Positions 10,173 to 22,359 are shown, numbered from the stretch's first letter. The stretch: 64,000 nt of DNA from Paralithodes platypus (GCA_032716605.1 CM064552.1:13661674-13725673), one strand, 5' to 3'. Made by a program: numbers and translations. Notes: generated by a model not told the origin, from the sequence alone.

Positions 10173-10792
10173 TGCCTGACGCCGTGATCCCCGAAGGGGT
10201 GGCCACGAACGAACCGCCCCCATGCACCTCTGTCCCCAGTCAGTCGACGCCCCTCCCCCCAACCAGCACCGCCTTCGTTCATGTACTTCCTCACTCCATC
10301 CTTCCACCTCATATTCGGTCTACCTCTCCCCCTCTGTCCCTCCACCTCGCTCTCGTACACCCTCTTAGTCATTCTCTCGCTTTCCATACGTTCCATATGG
10401 CCGAACCATCTCAAGTTGTTCCTTTTCACACTTTCCAGCACATCTACCTCCACACCACACCTCCTTCTTACTTCCTCATTAGTCTGTCTATCCCTCCATG
10501 TAACTCCGCACGCACTCCTTAAGTAATTCATTTCCACTGCTCTCACTCTTGGTCTGAGTCTCTCAACCAACGTCCATGCTTCGCTTCCGTAAGTCAGTGT
10601 CGGGATTACCACACTGTCATGCAAGGACTTCTTCACTTCCATACTGACCACCCTATTTCTTGTTACTGCTTTTAGCGTTCCTACAACCCTCTTCCCCTGT
10701 TGTACCCTCTCCCGCACCTCTTCATCCATAGTCCCATCTTTACTCAACACACTGCCCAGATACTTAAGAGATAGATAGAGATAGATACCCAA
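10169..10792 (-). pseudogene. RTE-like LINE RT C-terminal fragment, 5' truncated
   Basis: A 207-codon minus-strand frame matches the region after the RT catalytic core: KYLGSVLSKDGTMDEEVRER, then PTLTYGSEAWTL, RDRQTNEEVRRRCGV, LRWFGHMERMESERMTKRVY and GQRGRGRPNMRWKDGV. This series is typical of the C-terminal part of RTE-like invertebrate non-LTR elements. The copy is cut off upstream (no YxDD), and the first residues (MGIYLYLSL) come from flanking GATA repeats, so the Met is not authentic. It ends FVRGHPFGDHGVRQ followed by a stop close to the GATA tail. The intact frame suggests a young insertion. Fragments of a related copy lie at 45.56-45.71 and 46.09-46.21 kb. Confidence 0.8.
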
Positions 10793-11087
10793 CCGTAAAT
10801 CCTGTCCCAGTATTCCCGAATGTTTGTATTGACATAATTGACCACTTGCGAGTGTCAGGCTATAAGGACGTTCGGCCTGTAAACATCGATATTATAGACG
10901 AAAACGGTAATTATGTGAGCTTCTGATGGATAAATAGTATGTTGAAGGTGGTTTTCTGTATTTATATAATTAATAAAACCGTATTATAGCTGGTTATTCT
11001 GCTAAATATCGATGTCTACAGCTTCAACTTCCTTATAGAATGAAACTCGCAAGTAGCCAATTGAGTGTAGAGGGAGGAGAATAACAC

Positions 11088-11145
11088 CAGTGGCACCAAG
11101 ATGGCGGAGGTTGGCCGATCTCTGTCACTCTGGGATCTCTTAAGC
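11088..11145 (+). repeat. Dispersed repeat K, copy 1 (ATGGCG-bearing)
   Basis: Has CACCAAGATGGCGGAGG followed by a CTCTGTCACT block. Related stretches at 17512-17580 and 51947-52018 carry ACATCAAAATGGCGTCC and ACACCAAAATGGCGTCC. The AAGATGGCGG word resembles a YY1/Pho-type site, which is only a motif observation. Confidence 0.4.
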
Positions 11146-11460
11146 CGGTGTCACACGAGCGTATTTTCCAGCAATTTTCGATGAGCACTTTTGTTCTACT
11201 ATTTTTTGATATCTTAGCATTGACATCGGACTGAAGGCAGATTATGCTAGGTGGGCGAATTTTGATGTAACCGAGATATTAAAGCTGCCAGACTAAAATT
11301 GCTCCTAAAAATGTACCGGCTTTATAATTACACCACAGAACACCGAGAACCTGGAATTTACAACTCGAGGGGGTATCACACGAACACTGTTATTGTCAAT
11401 TTTCGATGGACAACTTTTTTCCAGCAATGTGTTTTATAATCTTTTGCAGTGTAATCAGAA
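11140..11460 (+). mobile_element. Putative TTAA element, family G
   Basis: Starts TTAAGCCGGTGTCACACG. The window's right edge (63885) starts TTAAAGGCAGTATCACACG. A second internal GGGGGTATCACACGAAC block with an ATTTTCGATGGACAACTTTTT-like stretch occurs near 11370. The right boundary cannot be set. Repeat F copy 2 lies inside. Confidence 0.45.
11222..11320 (+). repeat. Dispersed repeat F, copy 2
   Basis: Collinear with 25-120 (GAAGGCAGATTATGCTAGG, then CCAGACTAAAATTG). It lies within the putative family G element. Confidence 0.5.
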
Positions 11461-11506
11461 ACTAGAGTGAATATATATATCCAATTATGAAACATGCTTC
11501 TCAAAG

Positions 11507-11790
11507 TTAAGGGGAGGAAAACCGTTTTTCTGGACCCCCTTCTCCCTAATGTTTAGCCCCACTAGTTTTGAGATTATAAGACGTTCGGCCCATTAGTTTG
11601 GCGATTTTAACACCTTTCGCCCCATTTCGTTGTAAATTTTAAGACCTTTCGTGCCATTTAGGTGTCCAATATTTCCTGGCAAGCGATAGCGAGCCTGCAA
11701 TTTTAAGAGGAACCAGCCTTTGGCCGGGAAAATGTTCTACCGAAAAATGTACAAATTTATCTTGAAGGGGGTCTAGGGGGTGTTTTTCTT
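11507..11790 (+). mobile_element. TTAA element family A, copy 1 (3' decayed)
   Basis: Left end TTAAGGGGAGG. Contains the family blocks GTTTAGCCCCA, several TTTTAAGACSTTYG repeats, AGGTGTC, a GGCAAGCGATAGCGAGCC block and the ACCGAAAAATGTACAAATTT hairpin. The right end after TCTAGGGGGTGT is not recognisable, so it is probably truncated. Confidence 0.75.
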
Positions 11791-12189
11791 GTTATACATT
11801 TAATTGTTGCTACCTTTAGAACTAAATGTATTAGCTTGATAGAGCCAATGGTAATAGAAAACGTAAAATCCATCTCAGTTAGCCCTGTGACGATTGAAAA
11901 TATTTTCTAAATTGAATAAAATTGTACGGAGGAAAAATAATAGAAGACATGTTTTGTTATTAAAATGGTTAAATGGTTGAAAGTTCAACTCACTCTCTGT
12001 CCCTCCTCCCTTTCTCTCTCTCAAAATTCGTGTCTCAGTCTCACTTATCTCGTTTAAATCTTATCTTTTCATCTCCCCTTCCCGTCGACACCCCCTTCTC
12101 TCTCTCACTCTCTCTAATAAGCATACTGATAAGGTTAACACTTTCATGCCCTATTGCTAATAGCAATAATTAAAATATACAGTCAATCA

Positions 12190-13379
12190 ATGTGCCCTTT
12201 TGCACAATAAAAAACGGCTCACCCAACTCTGCGATGGGTTACCATCATCAATCACAATCATCACTACTACTGCCATCATCACTACAACTGCCACAATCAT
12301 CACGACTACTGTCATCATCACCATTACTATGATCATCACTACTACAATTACAATCATCACTACTACTCTCACCATCATCACTACTACTGTCACCATTGTC
12401 ACTACCATCTTAATCACGATCATCATTGATACTACAACTATCAACCATCAATACTACGATCATCACCACCATCTTACAATCATCATTACTACTGTCACCA
12501 TCATCACTACTACTGCCATCATCACCATTACTATGATCTTCATCATCACAACTATTGTCATTATCACTACAACTTTCACCCTCATCACTACTACTCACCA
12601 TTATCACTAATACTCACACCATTGTCACTACCATCACCACTACTGTCATTATTATCACTACAACTATCATCATTACTTGTCACCATCATCACTACTACTA
12701 GTAGTCACCATCATATCTACTACTGTCATCATCATCACTAGTCATTATCATCACTACAATTACAACCATCATCACTACTATTATCACCATCATCACTACT
12801 ATCACCATCAATCCCACTATTACTACCATCACTTCTAATGTCAACTAAACTAACTTAACCTAGCAAATACGTAGCGAGATGCGTTTGCCCCCAGAACGCC
12901 ATCATTGCTTGGGGGGGGGGGGGGGAGGGGGGGGACCATATTTTGGACCTACAATCATAACTATTGCATACATTCAAATAATCTTTTTTGACTGAACCTC
13001 GCATTCACGCACCGAATGTTCGTTAGAAGTTTGTGTGAAAATCCGTCGAACGGTCGGTCTAGGAAGAGTTTTCGGAAAGACAGACATACGTCTCACTATT
13101 ATCATCACATCTGAGACATGTGTATGATGTGTTGCTTTCTGTGATGTGTGTGCCCCTACGGGGCCCACACACACACAGGGAATAGGTACAGGGTGGGCGG
13201 TGGGGGTCCTGAAGAGGGGGAGGGGGGGTTGAGGGGGGGGGGGGGAATGTTTAGGACCTAAGATCATAACTATTGCAAAAATTAAAAAAAAAATAATAAT
13301 AATAATTACCGTAGCATTCACGCACCGAAGGTTCGTGTAAACTTTGGTGAAAATCCGTCAAACGGTCTAGGAGTTCTCG

Positions 13380-13410
<31 letters not shown>

Positions 13411-13470
13411 ATTTCGGTTAGCATGTACCACTATACGGGGGGGCGATACCACTCTGCTTACGCAGAGTTG
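12190..13470 (+). repeat. Compound ATC-triplet repeat L, copy 1
   Basis: In order: CACCCAACTCTGCGATGGG; about 610 bp of ATCATCACTACTACT-type triplets; a G run; an ATAACTATTGCA block; CATTCACGCACCGAA; GTGAAAATCCGTCGAACGG; (ACAG)n; and an end in a CTCTGCTTACGCAGAG palindrome. The internal parts from the G run to the ACAG run are repeated twice. Further copies follow at 14.4-16.3 kb. The triplet frames (Ile/Thr/His or Asp/Ser/Val) are not genes. Unrecognised family; it may be a non-autonomous element that repeatedly captured a triplet array. Confidence 0.7.
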
Positions 13471-13713
13471 ATAATTAAAATTTACAGTCAATCAGTATAA
13501 TGGCTTAAACATTTACAGCCTGTTTGATCCAGCCCTTTTTGAGTTACAGAAGTCTAAGCGTTGCAATTTACAGACTCGTCACATTAAAGGTAACATAAAA
13601 CAAAAACAAAAGATTCACCCTCGTATTCTTAAGGGGGATAGTGCTTGTTTTTGGGTCTATGTATTTTTATTTATTAATATATTCTGAGTTTCCTCACTAG
13701 ACCTCCATCAAGC

Positions 13714-14192
13714 TTAAGGGGAGGTTTTTAGTTTGGTCTCTAGGTATCCATCAAGCTTAAGATTACACCCCCTTGAGCCCCTTTCAAGATAAATTTGTAC
13801 ATTTTTCGGTAGAAAAATGTCCCGGCTGAAGGCCGGTTCCTCTTAAATAACTGTCTTCGTGGTGCGATGTATAAGGTGTTGATTTTCGGTGTGAGCATCC
13901 TGGGTTCGAATCCACGGACTGCCACATGTGTTTGTAAATTTCATTAATCGATTTTAGGAGTATGGTTGGTTGTTGGAAGGAACATAATAATTACAGGCTC
14001 GCTATCGCTCGCCAGGATAAAATCGACACCTAAATGGCACGAAAGGTCTTAAAATTGACAGTAATGGGTCGAAAGTTCTTAAAATCGTCAATATAATGGG
14101 GCGAACGTCTTAAAAATAGAAAAGCAATGGGGCTATACATGAGGGAGAAAGGAGTCCAGAAAAAAATCCCTCCAGTCGATATCTCCCCTTAA
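13714..14192 (-). mobile_element. TTAA element family A, copy 2, carrying a nested SINE
   Basis: TTAA at both ends, TTAAGGGGAGG on the left and ATCTCCCCTTAA on the right. The family core is intact: GAAAAATGTCCCGGC hairpin, GGCTCGCTATCGCTCGCC, AATCGACACCTAAATGGCAC. About 145 bp of tRNA-like sequence interrupts it exactly where other copies read CTCTTAAATTACAGGC. Another partial A end pair lies just upstream (13629-13717). Confidence 0.85.
13848..13990 (+). mobile_element. tRNA-derived SINE, copy 1
   Basis: Begins at CTGTCTTCGTGGTGCGATG (A-box-like) and carries a B box in CATCCTGGGTTCGAATCC, followed by CCACATG, TTTCATTAAT, TTTTAGGAGTA and an end near GGAACATAATAA. The same order is found at 25361-25503. 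The head resembles a tRNA (Arg- or Thr-like), but the acceptor stem does not pair, so it is a SINE and not a tRNA gene. It would be transcribed by RNA polymerase III and mobilised by a LINE in trans (family knowledge). Confidence 0.7.
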
Positions 14193-14427
14193 GCCATTCT
14201 ACGAAATAGGATAGCTTGAAAAATAACGTTAGTTTAAAAACTAAGAGTGCTAATCCGTGTACTTTCTATATACAACCCTTATTCCCACAGCATTCGTTCG
14301 GTATCAGGCGCAGGGAAGGGAATGAATTACTTAGGAACACAAGATATAAATAAGTATCTCCCAGGATATCCGTCGCTCGAGAGCTCGTATGATTCAGGGG
14401 TAAATCCTTCACTATAATAAAGTAGAC

Positions 14428-16345
14428 GTGCCGTTTTGCCCAAAATCAAAACGGCATACCCAACTCTGCGATGGGACACCATCACTACTAGTCACTATCA
14501 CCATTACTATCATCAGCACTACTACTCTTACCATCATCACTACTCTCATCATCACTACTACTGTCATCATCACTACAACTTTCACCATAATCACTACTAC
14601 TCACCATCATCACTAATACTGTCACCATCATCACTAATACTGTCACCATCCTCACTACTGTCATCATTATCACTACAACTATCATCATTGCTTGTCACCA
14701 TCATCACTACTATTATGACCATCATCACTACTAGTATGACCATCATCACTACTATTAGTACTGTCACTATCATATCTAGTACTGTAATTATCATCATCAC
14801 CACCACCATCATCACTGCTGTCCCTAACGGGGCACACACACACAGAACACCATCATCATTGCTTGGGAATAGGTACAGGGTGGGGGGTCCTGAGGGGGGG
14901 GGGGGGGTGTAAAACCATATTTTAGACTTTAAATCATAACTAGTGCACAAATTATAAAAAAAAAAAAAAATTATCAACTGCGTAAGCAGAGTTTGGTATC
15001 GCCCCCCAGTATAGTGGGTACCACACGAAAAAAATGTCTGTCGTCGTCGTCGTCGCCCGTCTGTCTCGGAACTCCTCCTAGACCGTTGGACGGATTTTCA
15101 CCAAATTTCACAAGAACATTTGTTGCGTGAATGCAAACGTCAGTCAAAACAAATGTTTTGAATTTATGCAATAGTTATGATTTTAGGTCCAAAATATGGT
15201 TCCCCCCCCCCCCCCCGCTGATGACAGTAGTGATGATGATGACAGTAGTAGATATGATGGTGACAGTAGTAGTAATGATGGTCATAATAGTAGAGATGAT
15301 GGTGACAAGTAATGATGATAGTTGTAGTGATAATAATGACAGTAGTGATGATGGTAGTGACGATGGTGTGAGTATTAGTGATGATGGTGAGTAGTAGTGA
15401 GGATGGTGAAATTTGTAGTGATGATGACGATAGTTGTGGTGATAAAGTTCATAGTAATGGTGATGATGGCAGTAGTAGTGATGATGGTGACAGTAGAATA
15501 AATTATGGTAATATTTGTGACAGTAGTAATGATGATGGTTATAGTAGTAGTGATGATGTTAACAGTAGTAATGATGATTGTAAGATGGTGGTGATGATAT
15601 TAGTAATGATGGTTGATAGTTGTAGTATCAATGATGATAGTAGTGATTAAGATGCTAGTGACAATGGACAGTGATGATGGTGAGAGTAGTAGTGATGATG
15701 ACTACTCGTGATGATTGTGGCAGTTGTAGTGATGATGGCGGTTGTAGTGATGATGGCAGTAGTAGTGATTATGTTGCTTGTGATTGATGATGGTATTAGT
15801 AGTGATGATGACAACCCATCGCAGAGTTGGGTATGCCGTTTTGATTTTGGGCAAAACGGCACGTCTACTTGATTACTATCGCATTCACGCACCGAATGTT
15901 CGTGTGAAGTTTGGTGAAAATCCGTCGAACGGTCTAGGAGTTATCAGACAGACAGACAGACAGACGTCTCACCATTATCATCAAATCTGAGACATGTGTA
16001 TGATGTGTGGCTTTCTGTGATGTGAGTGCCCCTACGGGGCACTCACACACACACACACACGGGGAATAGGTACAGGGTGGGGGGTGGCGGTTCTCAAGGG
16101 GGGGGGGGGGGGGGGGGGGGCAAAACATGTTTTTGGACCTAAGATCATAACTATTGCACAAATTTAAAAAAAAATAATAATTACCGTAGCATTCACGCAC
16201 CGAAGGTTAGTGTGAAGTTTGGTGAAAATCCGTCAAACGGTCTAGGAGGAGTTCTCGGACAGACAGACGGACAGATAGACATTTCGGTTTGCATTTACCA
16301 CTACACAGGGGGGGGGGGGGGTAACCACTCTTCTTACGCAGTTGA
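14428..16345. repeat. Compound ATC-triplet repeat L, further copies in both orientations
   Basis: A + copy begins at CAAAACGGCATACCC and CAACTCTGCGATGGG and runs through triplets to about 14960. A minus copy follows from 14978 (GCGTAAGCAGAGTTTGGTAT) through GAT triplets to the inverted CCCATCGCAGAGTTGGG at ~15810-15870. A + copy of the distal part (CATTCACGCACCGAATG, CCGTCGAACGG, ACAG run) occupies ~15890-16345 and is itself internally duplicated. The result is an inverted repeat with arms of several hundred bases. Confidence 0.7.
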
Positions 16346-16377
16346 TTAACTGATCTGTGTGTATATACTGTATATAT

Positions 16378-17395
16378 AGTTATATAGTCATTCAATCAGT
16401 CAGTCAGTTATGTAGTCAGTCAGTTAGTTATGTAGTCAGTCAGTCAGTTAGTTAGGCAATCAGTCAGTCAGTTATATATAGTCAGTCAATCAGTCAGTCA
16501 GTCAGTTATATATAGTCAGTCAATCAGTCAGGCAGTCCGTTATATATAGTCAGGCAGTCAGTCAGTTATATATAGTCAGTCAATCAGTTAGTCAGGCAGT
16601 AAGTCAGTCAGTTATATATAGTCAGTCAGTCAGTTAGTCAGGCAATCAGTCAGTCAGTTATATATAGTCAGTCAATCAATCAGTCAGTCAGTTAGTCAGT
16701 CAGTCAGTTATATATAGTCAGTCAGTCAGTCAGTTAGTCAGTCAGTCAGTCAGTTATATACAGTCAGTCAATCAGTCAGTCAGTTAGCCAGGCAGTCAGT
16801 TATATATAGTCAGTCAGTCAGTTATATATAGTCAGTCAGTCAGTTATATAGTCAGTCAATCAGTCAGTCAGTTATATATAGTCAGGCAGTCAGTCAGTCA
16901 GTTATATATAGTCAGTCAGTCAGTTATATAGTCAGTCAGTCAGTCAGTTAGGCAATCAGTCAGTCAGTCAGTTAGTTAGTTGTGTAGTCAGTCAATCAGT
17001 CAGTTAGTTAGTTGTGTAGTCAGTCAATCAGTCAGTCAGTTAGTTAGGCAATCAGTCAGTCAGTTATATATAGTCAGTCAATTAGTCAGTCAGTCAGTCA
17101 GTCAGTTAGGCAATCAGTTAGTCAGTTAGTTAGTTGTGTGGTTAGTTAGGCAGTTAGGCAATCAGTTAGTTATGTAGTCAGTCAGTCAGTTAGGCAATTA
17201 GTCAGTCAGTTAGTTAGTTGTTTAGTCAGTCAGTTAGTTAGGCAGTTAGGCAATCAGTCAGTCAGTTATGTAGTCAGTCAATCAGTCAGTCTGTCAATCA
17301 ATCAGTCAGTCAGTTAGACAGATAGTCAGTCAGTTAGGAAATCAGTCAGGCAGTTTGTTAGGTAATCAGTCATTCAGTCAGTCAATGAAGTCAGC
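16378..17395 (+). repeat. CAGT tetranucleotide array, about 1 kb
   Basis: About 1 kb of (CAGT)n interspersed with TTATATATAGT, TTAGGCAAT and TTAGTTATGTAGT variants, giving a higher-order pattern of roughly 40-60 bp. No ORF. Confidence 0.95.
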
Positions 17396-17399
17396 TAGG

Positions 17400-18640
17400 C
17401 CGCCAGTATGCACTACAAATTAACATATATATGTAAATGTCTGTATAATAAGCATAAAGGATATAATTATATAGTTGGGCCATTGTATCGAAATTTTACA
17501 CGAACACCCCCTTGTTTGATAATTACGACATCAAAATGGCGTCCATATATAAAGATAGCCAATCTCTCTTATTGCAGCATCTCTAACCCATTGGCATAGC
17601 ACCATTGACATCTCTGCTAAGCGGCATGCATCTCTCAACTCCTTCGGGCATCCTCTATTTATCGTGAAATATTTCCTTAGTCCTTAAGTTAATTTCTAAC
17701 TCAATAGTTACAATGTTTAGGGCATGTGTCAGGGCAAAGCACGGGCATTATCTCATGGTACAGTTGTTTATGTGAGGGGCTGTAAACAAGAACAAACAAA
17801 CATATCACATTGCAGAGTCCCTGTGACCGCCATGAACATCATCAATGTCCAACATTAAATGGCTAATATAGACGACTAAATCATTATCTACCTTCAAAAC
17901 TCCGCTTGCGATGCCGCCGCCACTTCAGCCGCTCGTCACTGATCGGGTATTTCATCGCCGAACTGCCAGAGAACCGCGATAAACGAGAAATAAGCGAACA
18001 CATATCACCGAGGAAACCATACGTAAGCGCCGCGCCGAAAGACAGGAAGGAAGGAAGGCAAACAGGAGATGGCGTGGGGGGTCAACAATGCGCATGATTA
18101 AATATCACTTATAGTGTAATTAATTCGCCAGTCACAGTCTTATCATCATAAACCACAAACACACTTTTCGTCACTGATTATGCCTGTATTTCACCCTTCC
18201 TCCCATACTCAATGATACGTAAATAATCAATTGATAGGTTTTTTGTTAAAGACTTAAAATAACATCTTGCAAATTCACGGTCAAGGATACAATACGAGAT
18301 TTGTGAGTCACGTGGCCTTAGTGTGTTGACACGTGACGTAGCCAAGTGTTCGGAAAATGGACACAAACCCCTTATATAACGCCACTTAAAACAACTTACG
18401 GTGCACTTAAACTATACAATACATAGGGTAATAATATAAGGGGTATGTAGGTGGCTATATGAGAGTGATGAAGCGGATAATGACTTAGATGATTAATGAA
18501 AGATAACCGTATATTTAGTAGAGTAAGGGAGGTTACTTCCTTCCGTATCCCTGCTCTCTCTCTCTCCATCCTCCCCACTCCTGACGCTCTCCATTGTCGC
18601 TTTCTCATCTCCTCCTCCTCCTTTTCTCTACCTCTTAGTC
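17400..18640. other. Anonymous stretch, no supported gene
   Basis: Ordinary-complexity DNA. Repeat K copy 2 (ACATCAAAATGGCGTCC) lies at 17512-17580. A short GC-richer patch at 17890-18100 opens a 63-codon frame with no recognisable domain. The rest shows nothing beyond short pyrimidine runs and an AT microsatellite at 18640-18675. Confidence 0.5.
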
Positions 18641-19038
18641 AAATATATATATATATATATATATACGGTATATATTAAAATTGTCAGTCATTTATTCATT
18701 AATTCATCTTCTTACTCCTGTAGATATTTTTCAAGACGCATAAGATTTCCTGGTGGTAGGTAAAATATGGATAACAAAAAAAAAAAAATTACCAACCTTG
18801 CCACCTTCACCTGCCGCCCCAGTAACTCCTGCATCACACCTGCCAAGCTCCGGGACTCACCTGGCGGAAGAGAAGTCAAGGTTATATACTGATACAACGA
18901 TTATATGGTATCAGAGGGAAATTAAACAGAAAGAACAAATAATTATAATACATGGCATAAGTGAGACGAAAGACAAAACAATAATACATAGAAGAAGTGA
19001 GAAGGAAACTATTAATATATACAGTATATATATATATA

Positions 19039-19069
<31 letters not shown>

Positions 19070-19514
19070 CTGTATATATAATATTATATCAGAATATCGG
19101 AAACAGGACGAAAGCGAATATATATGGATATTTCTATACAGTAGGCCACGTGAGTATTATGTCACAGAGCACACCGAAATCCTTGACATACAACACGTGT
19201 ACCGGTATATAACTTGTGTAACTTACTTTACTCCTAACTTTCCATACACCTTTACAGCCATCTATTGGGAGTGCGTTATGAAAGAGACAAAGGAAGGGGT
19301 CTTAGTAAATTTTCTATGGGCAGCAGTTGTCTGTCAGTATTTGTTGGTCTTTATGTACATTGGTATCGGTAAGTAAGCGTAAATAAAGGTAGATTATTTT
19401 AGTAGGAAATATTAGTTTTATCCATAGCCAGTATTATTATTGGTAATTAACATTTATTTGTTCAGACCTTGCAACATGCTACAAATATATGCTAGCTATA
19501 TATAAATATATATA

Positions 19515-19562
<48 letters not shown>

Positions 19563-19580
19563 TGTATATATATATATATG
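18640..19580. repeat. AT microsatellite cluster
   Basis: Runs of (TA)n, punctuated by ACTGTATATA or ACGGTATATA, lie at about 18640-18670, 19017-19085 and 19496-19580. The 18753-19376 open frame runs through these repeats and has no domain I recognise, so it is left uncalled. Confidence 0.75.
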
Positions 19581-19779
19581 TGTGTATACACTATATCAGT
19601 ATATATATGCTACATTTACTATGCTTCCCAGCAGCCCTGAAGCACTTAAAACCTGTTGTGCGGAGTGAGAGAGTTAGTGAGAAGGTCGGCACTGGCTGCG
19701 GGAATAGCTCACACAATCTCTCTATTCGCCTCTTTTCGTCTCTTAGTCTCTCTCTCTCGCTCTCGCTCTCGCTCTCGCT

Positions 19780-22338
19780 CAACAAAGAGGGGGGGGGGGT
19801 TGCAATGTACGTTGCAACCTACTTAAACCCAGTTGAGGTGACTCTCCCAGAAAGTAATGCAGAAATAGTGTGCGTCAAAATAAATACAAAAAACATGAAC
19901 TTAAATATCACTACAGCGTACCGACCACCGAGACTAACTGTTGCCGATGATACAATTTATGAAATACTAGAGAACACTCTTAATTCCGACGAAACAGTTT
20001 TACTAGGTGACTAAAACCTCCCCCTAATTGACTGGAATACCCTGACCGGAAAAAATGCTGAGTCACGCCTAATGACAAGCTTCATCCAGGACATTTTTTT
20101 GACTCAACACGTAAAACAGCCGACGCGAGACAGGAATATATTAGACCTCGTAATCACTACCCAAGAAAATCTATTATCAAACCTGGATGTAGGTGAACAT
20201 CTGGCAACGTCCGATCATAAAATCTTAAGAATCAACGTTATAAGCAAATATTCCTCAGTAAAAACAACAGGAATGGTTTCGGACTTCAAAAACGCAAATT
20301 ATGACGGACTTAAGGAATCGCTATCAAACATACACTCAAACCTCATAAATATAAACGAAGTAAATGAACTATGGGGACATTTTAAGTCTACAATTACAGA
20401 AGCGCATAAACAATTTGTACCCATGAAACCAAAACGTAATACGAAATCAAGTATGCCCCCTTGGTACAGTAGAGACATTGGCAAGGCAATAAGGAAAAGG
20501 AATCAACTCCACAAACTTGTAAAAAATAACACAAACACTGAAGTAATTAAAAACTTGTACAAAAATAGTAGAAGGGAAGTGAACAAAATAATTAGGGCGA
20601 ACAAACAAAATTACGAAATGACTATTGCCAGAGAAAGTGCCACAAACCCCCAAAAATTCTACAGTTACGTAAATAAAAATAAACCGATCAAAAGCGGAAT
20701 CGGACCGCTAATAGAAGATGGCCAGACAATAACAGGTGACACAAACACGGCAAATCTGCTCAACAAATATTTTGGCTCAGTTTTCACAGAAGAAATTATC
20801 GATCATACCCTTGAAAATAACACCTCAACTCATGTGATAGGAGATTTCACCATCAGTGTTAGCGAAGTACAAAGCAAATTGAGTAATTTAAATGTAAATA
20901 AGACCCCGGGACCCGACATGCTCCACCCGAAAATAATTAAGAATGTTAAGGACGAAATAGCAAAATCCCTGACACAACTATTTAACTTATCATTACTACA
21001 GGGGATTGTACCGAGTGATTGGAAAAATGCGAACATTACGCCGATATACAAGAAGGGTAGCAAGGCCAAAGCGAGTAATTACAGACCAATTAGTCTAACT
21101 TCAATTGTAGGAAAAATCATGGAAAAAATCGTTAGAGATAAGATAGTAGATTACCTCGAATCAAACAATCTAATCAAAAATAGTCAACACGGCTTTAGAT
21201 CAAATAAGTCATGCCTAACAAATTTGATTGAATTTTATAACAAACTATTCACATATAACGACATGACGAAATCACTAGATATAATCTTCTTGGACTTTCA
21301 AAAAGCTTTCGACAAGGTGCCTCACCGAAAACTATTGGCTAAACTGGAGAGGATAGGTATCAAAGGTGAAATTAATTCTTGGATAAAAAAATTGGCTTAC
21401 AGACAGAAGACAGAGAGTGGTGATAAATGAGTGGAATCGGAGTGGGAGCCTGTCGCTAGTGGAGTTCCACAGGGTTCAGTCCTTGGACCGGTCCTGTTTC
21501 TCATTTACATTAACGATATTGATGTAGGGGTAAACAACACCATTTCCAAATTCGCCGACGATACAAAAATAGGAAATACAGTCCTGAACGAAGATGATAG
21601 AAATGCGTTGCAATCTGATTTAAACAAGATATCAGAGTGGTCGATAAAATGGCAGATGCCCTTCAATGTCGATTAATGTCAGGTGCTGCAGGTTGGTAGC
21701 AGAAATATGAAATACAAATACGAAATGAATGGCAAACAAATAAAAACCGCAACGGTAGTAAAAGACCTAGGGGTACTAATATCTGAAAACCTAAAAACTT
21801 CCGACCAATATATAGCAGCTGGAAATAAGGCAAACATAGCATTGGGCTTTATTAAACGAAAATTTACATATAAACATGAAAACGTAATAGTGCCACTGTT
21901 CAAAAGTATGGTGAGGCCCTACCTTGAATATGGTGTGCAGTTCTGGTCACCTTATCTGATCAAGGACATTGTAAGACTCGAGTCAGTACAGCGTAGAGCG
22001 ACGAAGATGATACCCTCATTAAGAAATAAACCATATGAAGAAAGACTTAAACGATTGAACCTGTTCTCATTAAAAAAGAGGAGGTTGAGGGGTCAGCTTA
22101 TTGAGTGATTTAAGATACTAAAAGGTTTCGACAAAGTCGATGCAAATGCACTATTCACATTAAACAATACTAATCAAACTCGCGGAAATGGAATGAAATT
22201 AAAAACCAAAAAGGCAAACCTAGATGTCACAAAGAGTTTCTTCACCTACAGTGTGGCGACAGAGTGGAATAAACTACCAGCGAGAGTGGTGGAGAGCGAC
22301 ACAATAAACGCTTTCAAGGGAAGGCTTGACCTCTATCT
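19780..22338 (+). pseudogene. LINE endonuclease/RT polyprotein with four in-frame stops
   Basis: Reading frame 2 is maintained throughout. Visible blocks are AYRPPR, LLGD, SDHKILR (endonuclease), [73 protein letters not shown] (catalytic FADD intact) and the C-terminal RNKPYEERLKRLNLFS. Stops occur at ~20012 (TAA inside the GDFN motif), 21428 (TGA, next to a small compensated deletion), ~21674 (TAA in the VDKC block) and ~22106 (TGA in LIExFK). Loss by nonsense changes with almost no net frameshift suggests modest age. GTG, not ATG, follows the second stop, so separate translation of the pieces is unlikely. Confidence 0.85.
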
Positions 22339-22345
22339 GCAGAGG
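19780..22345 (+). mobile_element. CR1-like LINE, second family, 5' truncated and dead
   Basis: Covers the C-terminal endonuclease, RT and C-terminal region in one reading frame, with divergent sequence (roughly half identical by eye) from the LINE at 5.8-9.5 kb. It begins abruptly after a CT-rich run at a GGVAMYV block, equivalent to GGVLLYI in the other family, so the start of the endonuclease is missing. It ends with QRAGVI and a stop, followed at once by a poly(A)-like run and microsatellites. Confidence 0.85.
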
Positions 22346-22359
22346 GCTGGGGTGATATG

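Noticed and set aside
12200..12610. ORFs in ATC/GAT triplet arrays (Ile/Thr or Asp/Ser/Val rich)
   Set aside because: Translation of trinucleotide repeats, open in several frames on both strands.
13848..13930. Functional tRNA gene
   Set aside because: A and B boxes are present, but acceptor and anticodon stems do not pair and the 3' sequence is shared among copies, as in a SINE. Same judgement for 25361, 28549 and 60133.
18753..19376. 207-codon ORF with a late hydrophobic segment
   Set aside because: Runs through AT microsatellite (poly Tyr-Ile) and shows no domain; no splice or promoter support.
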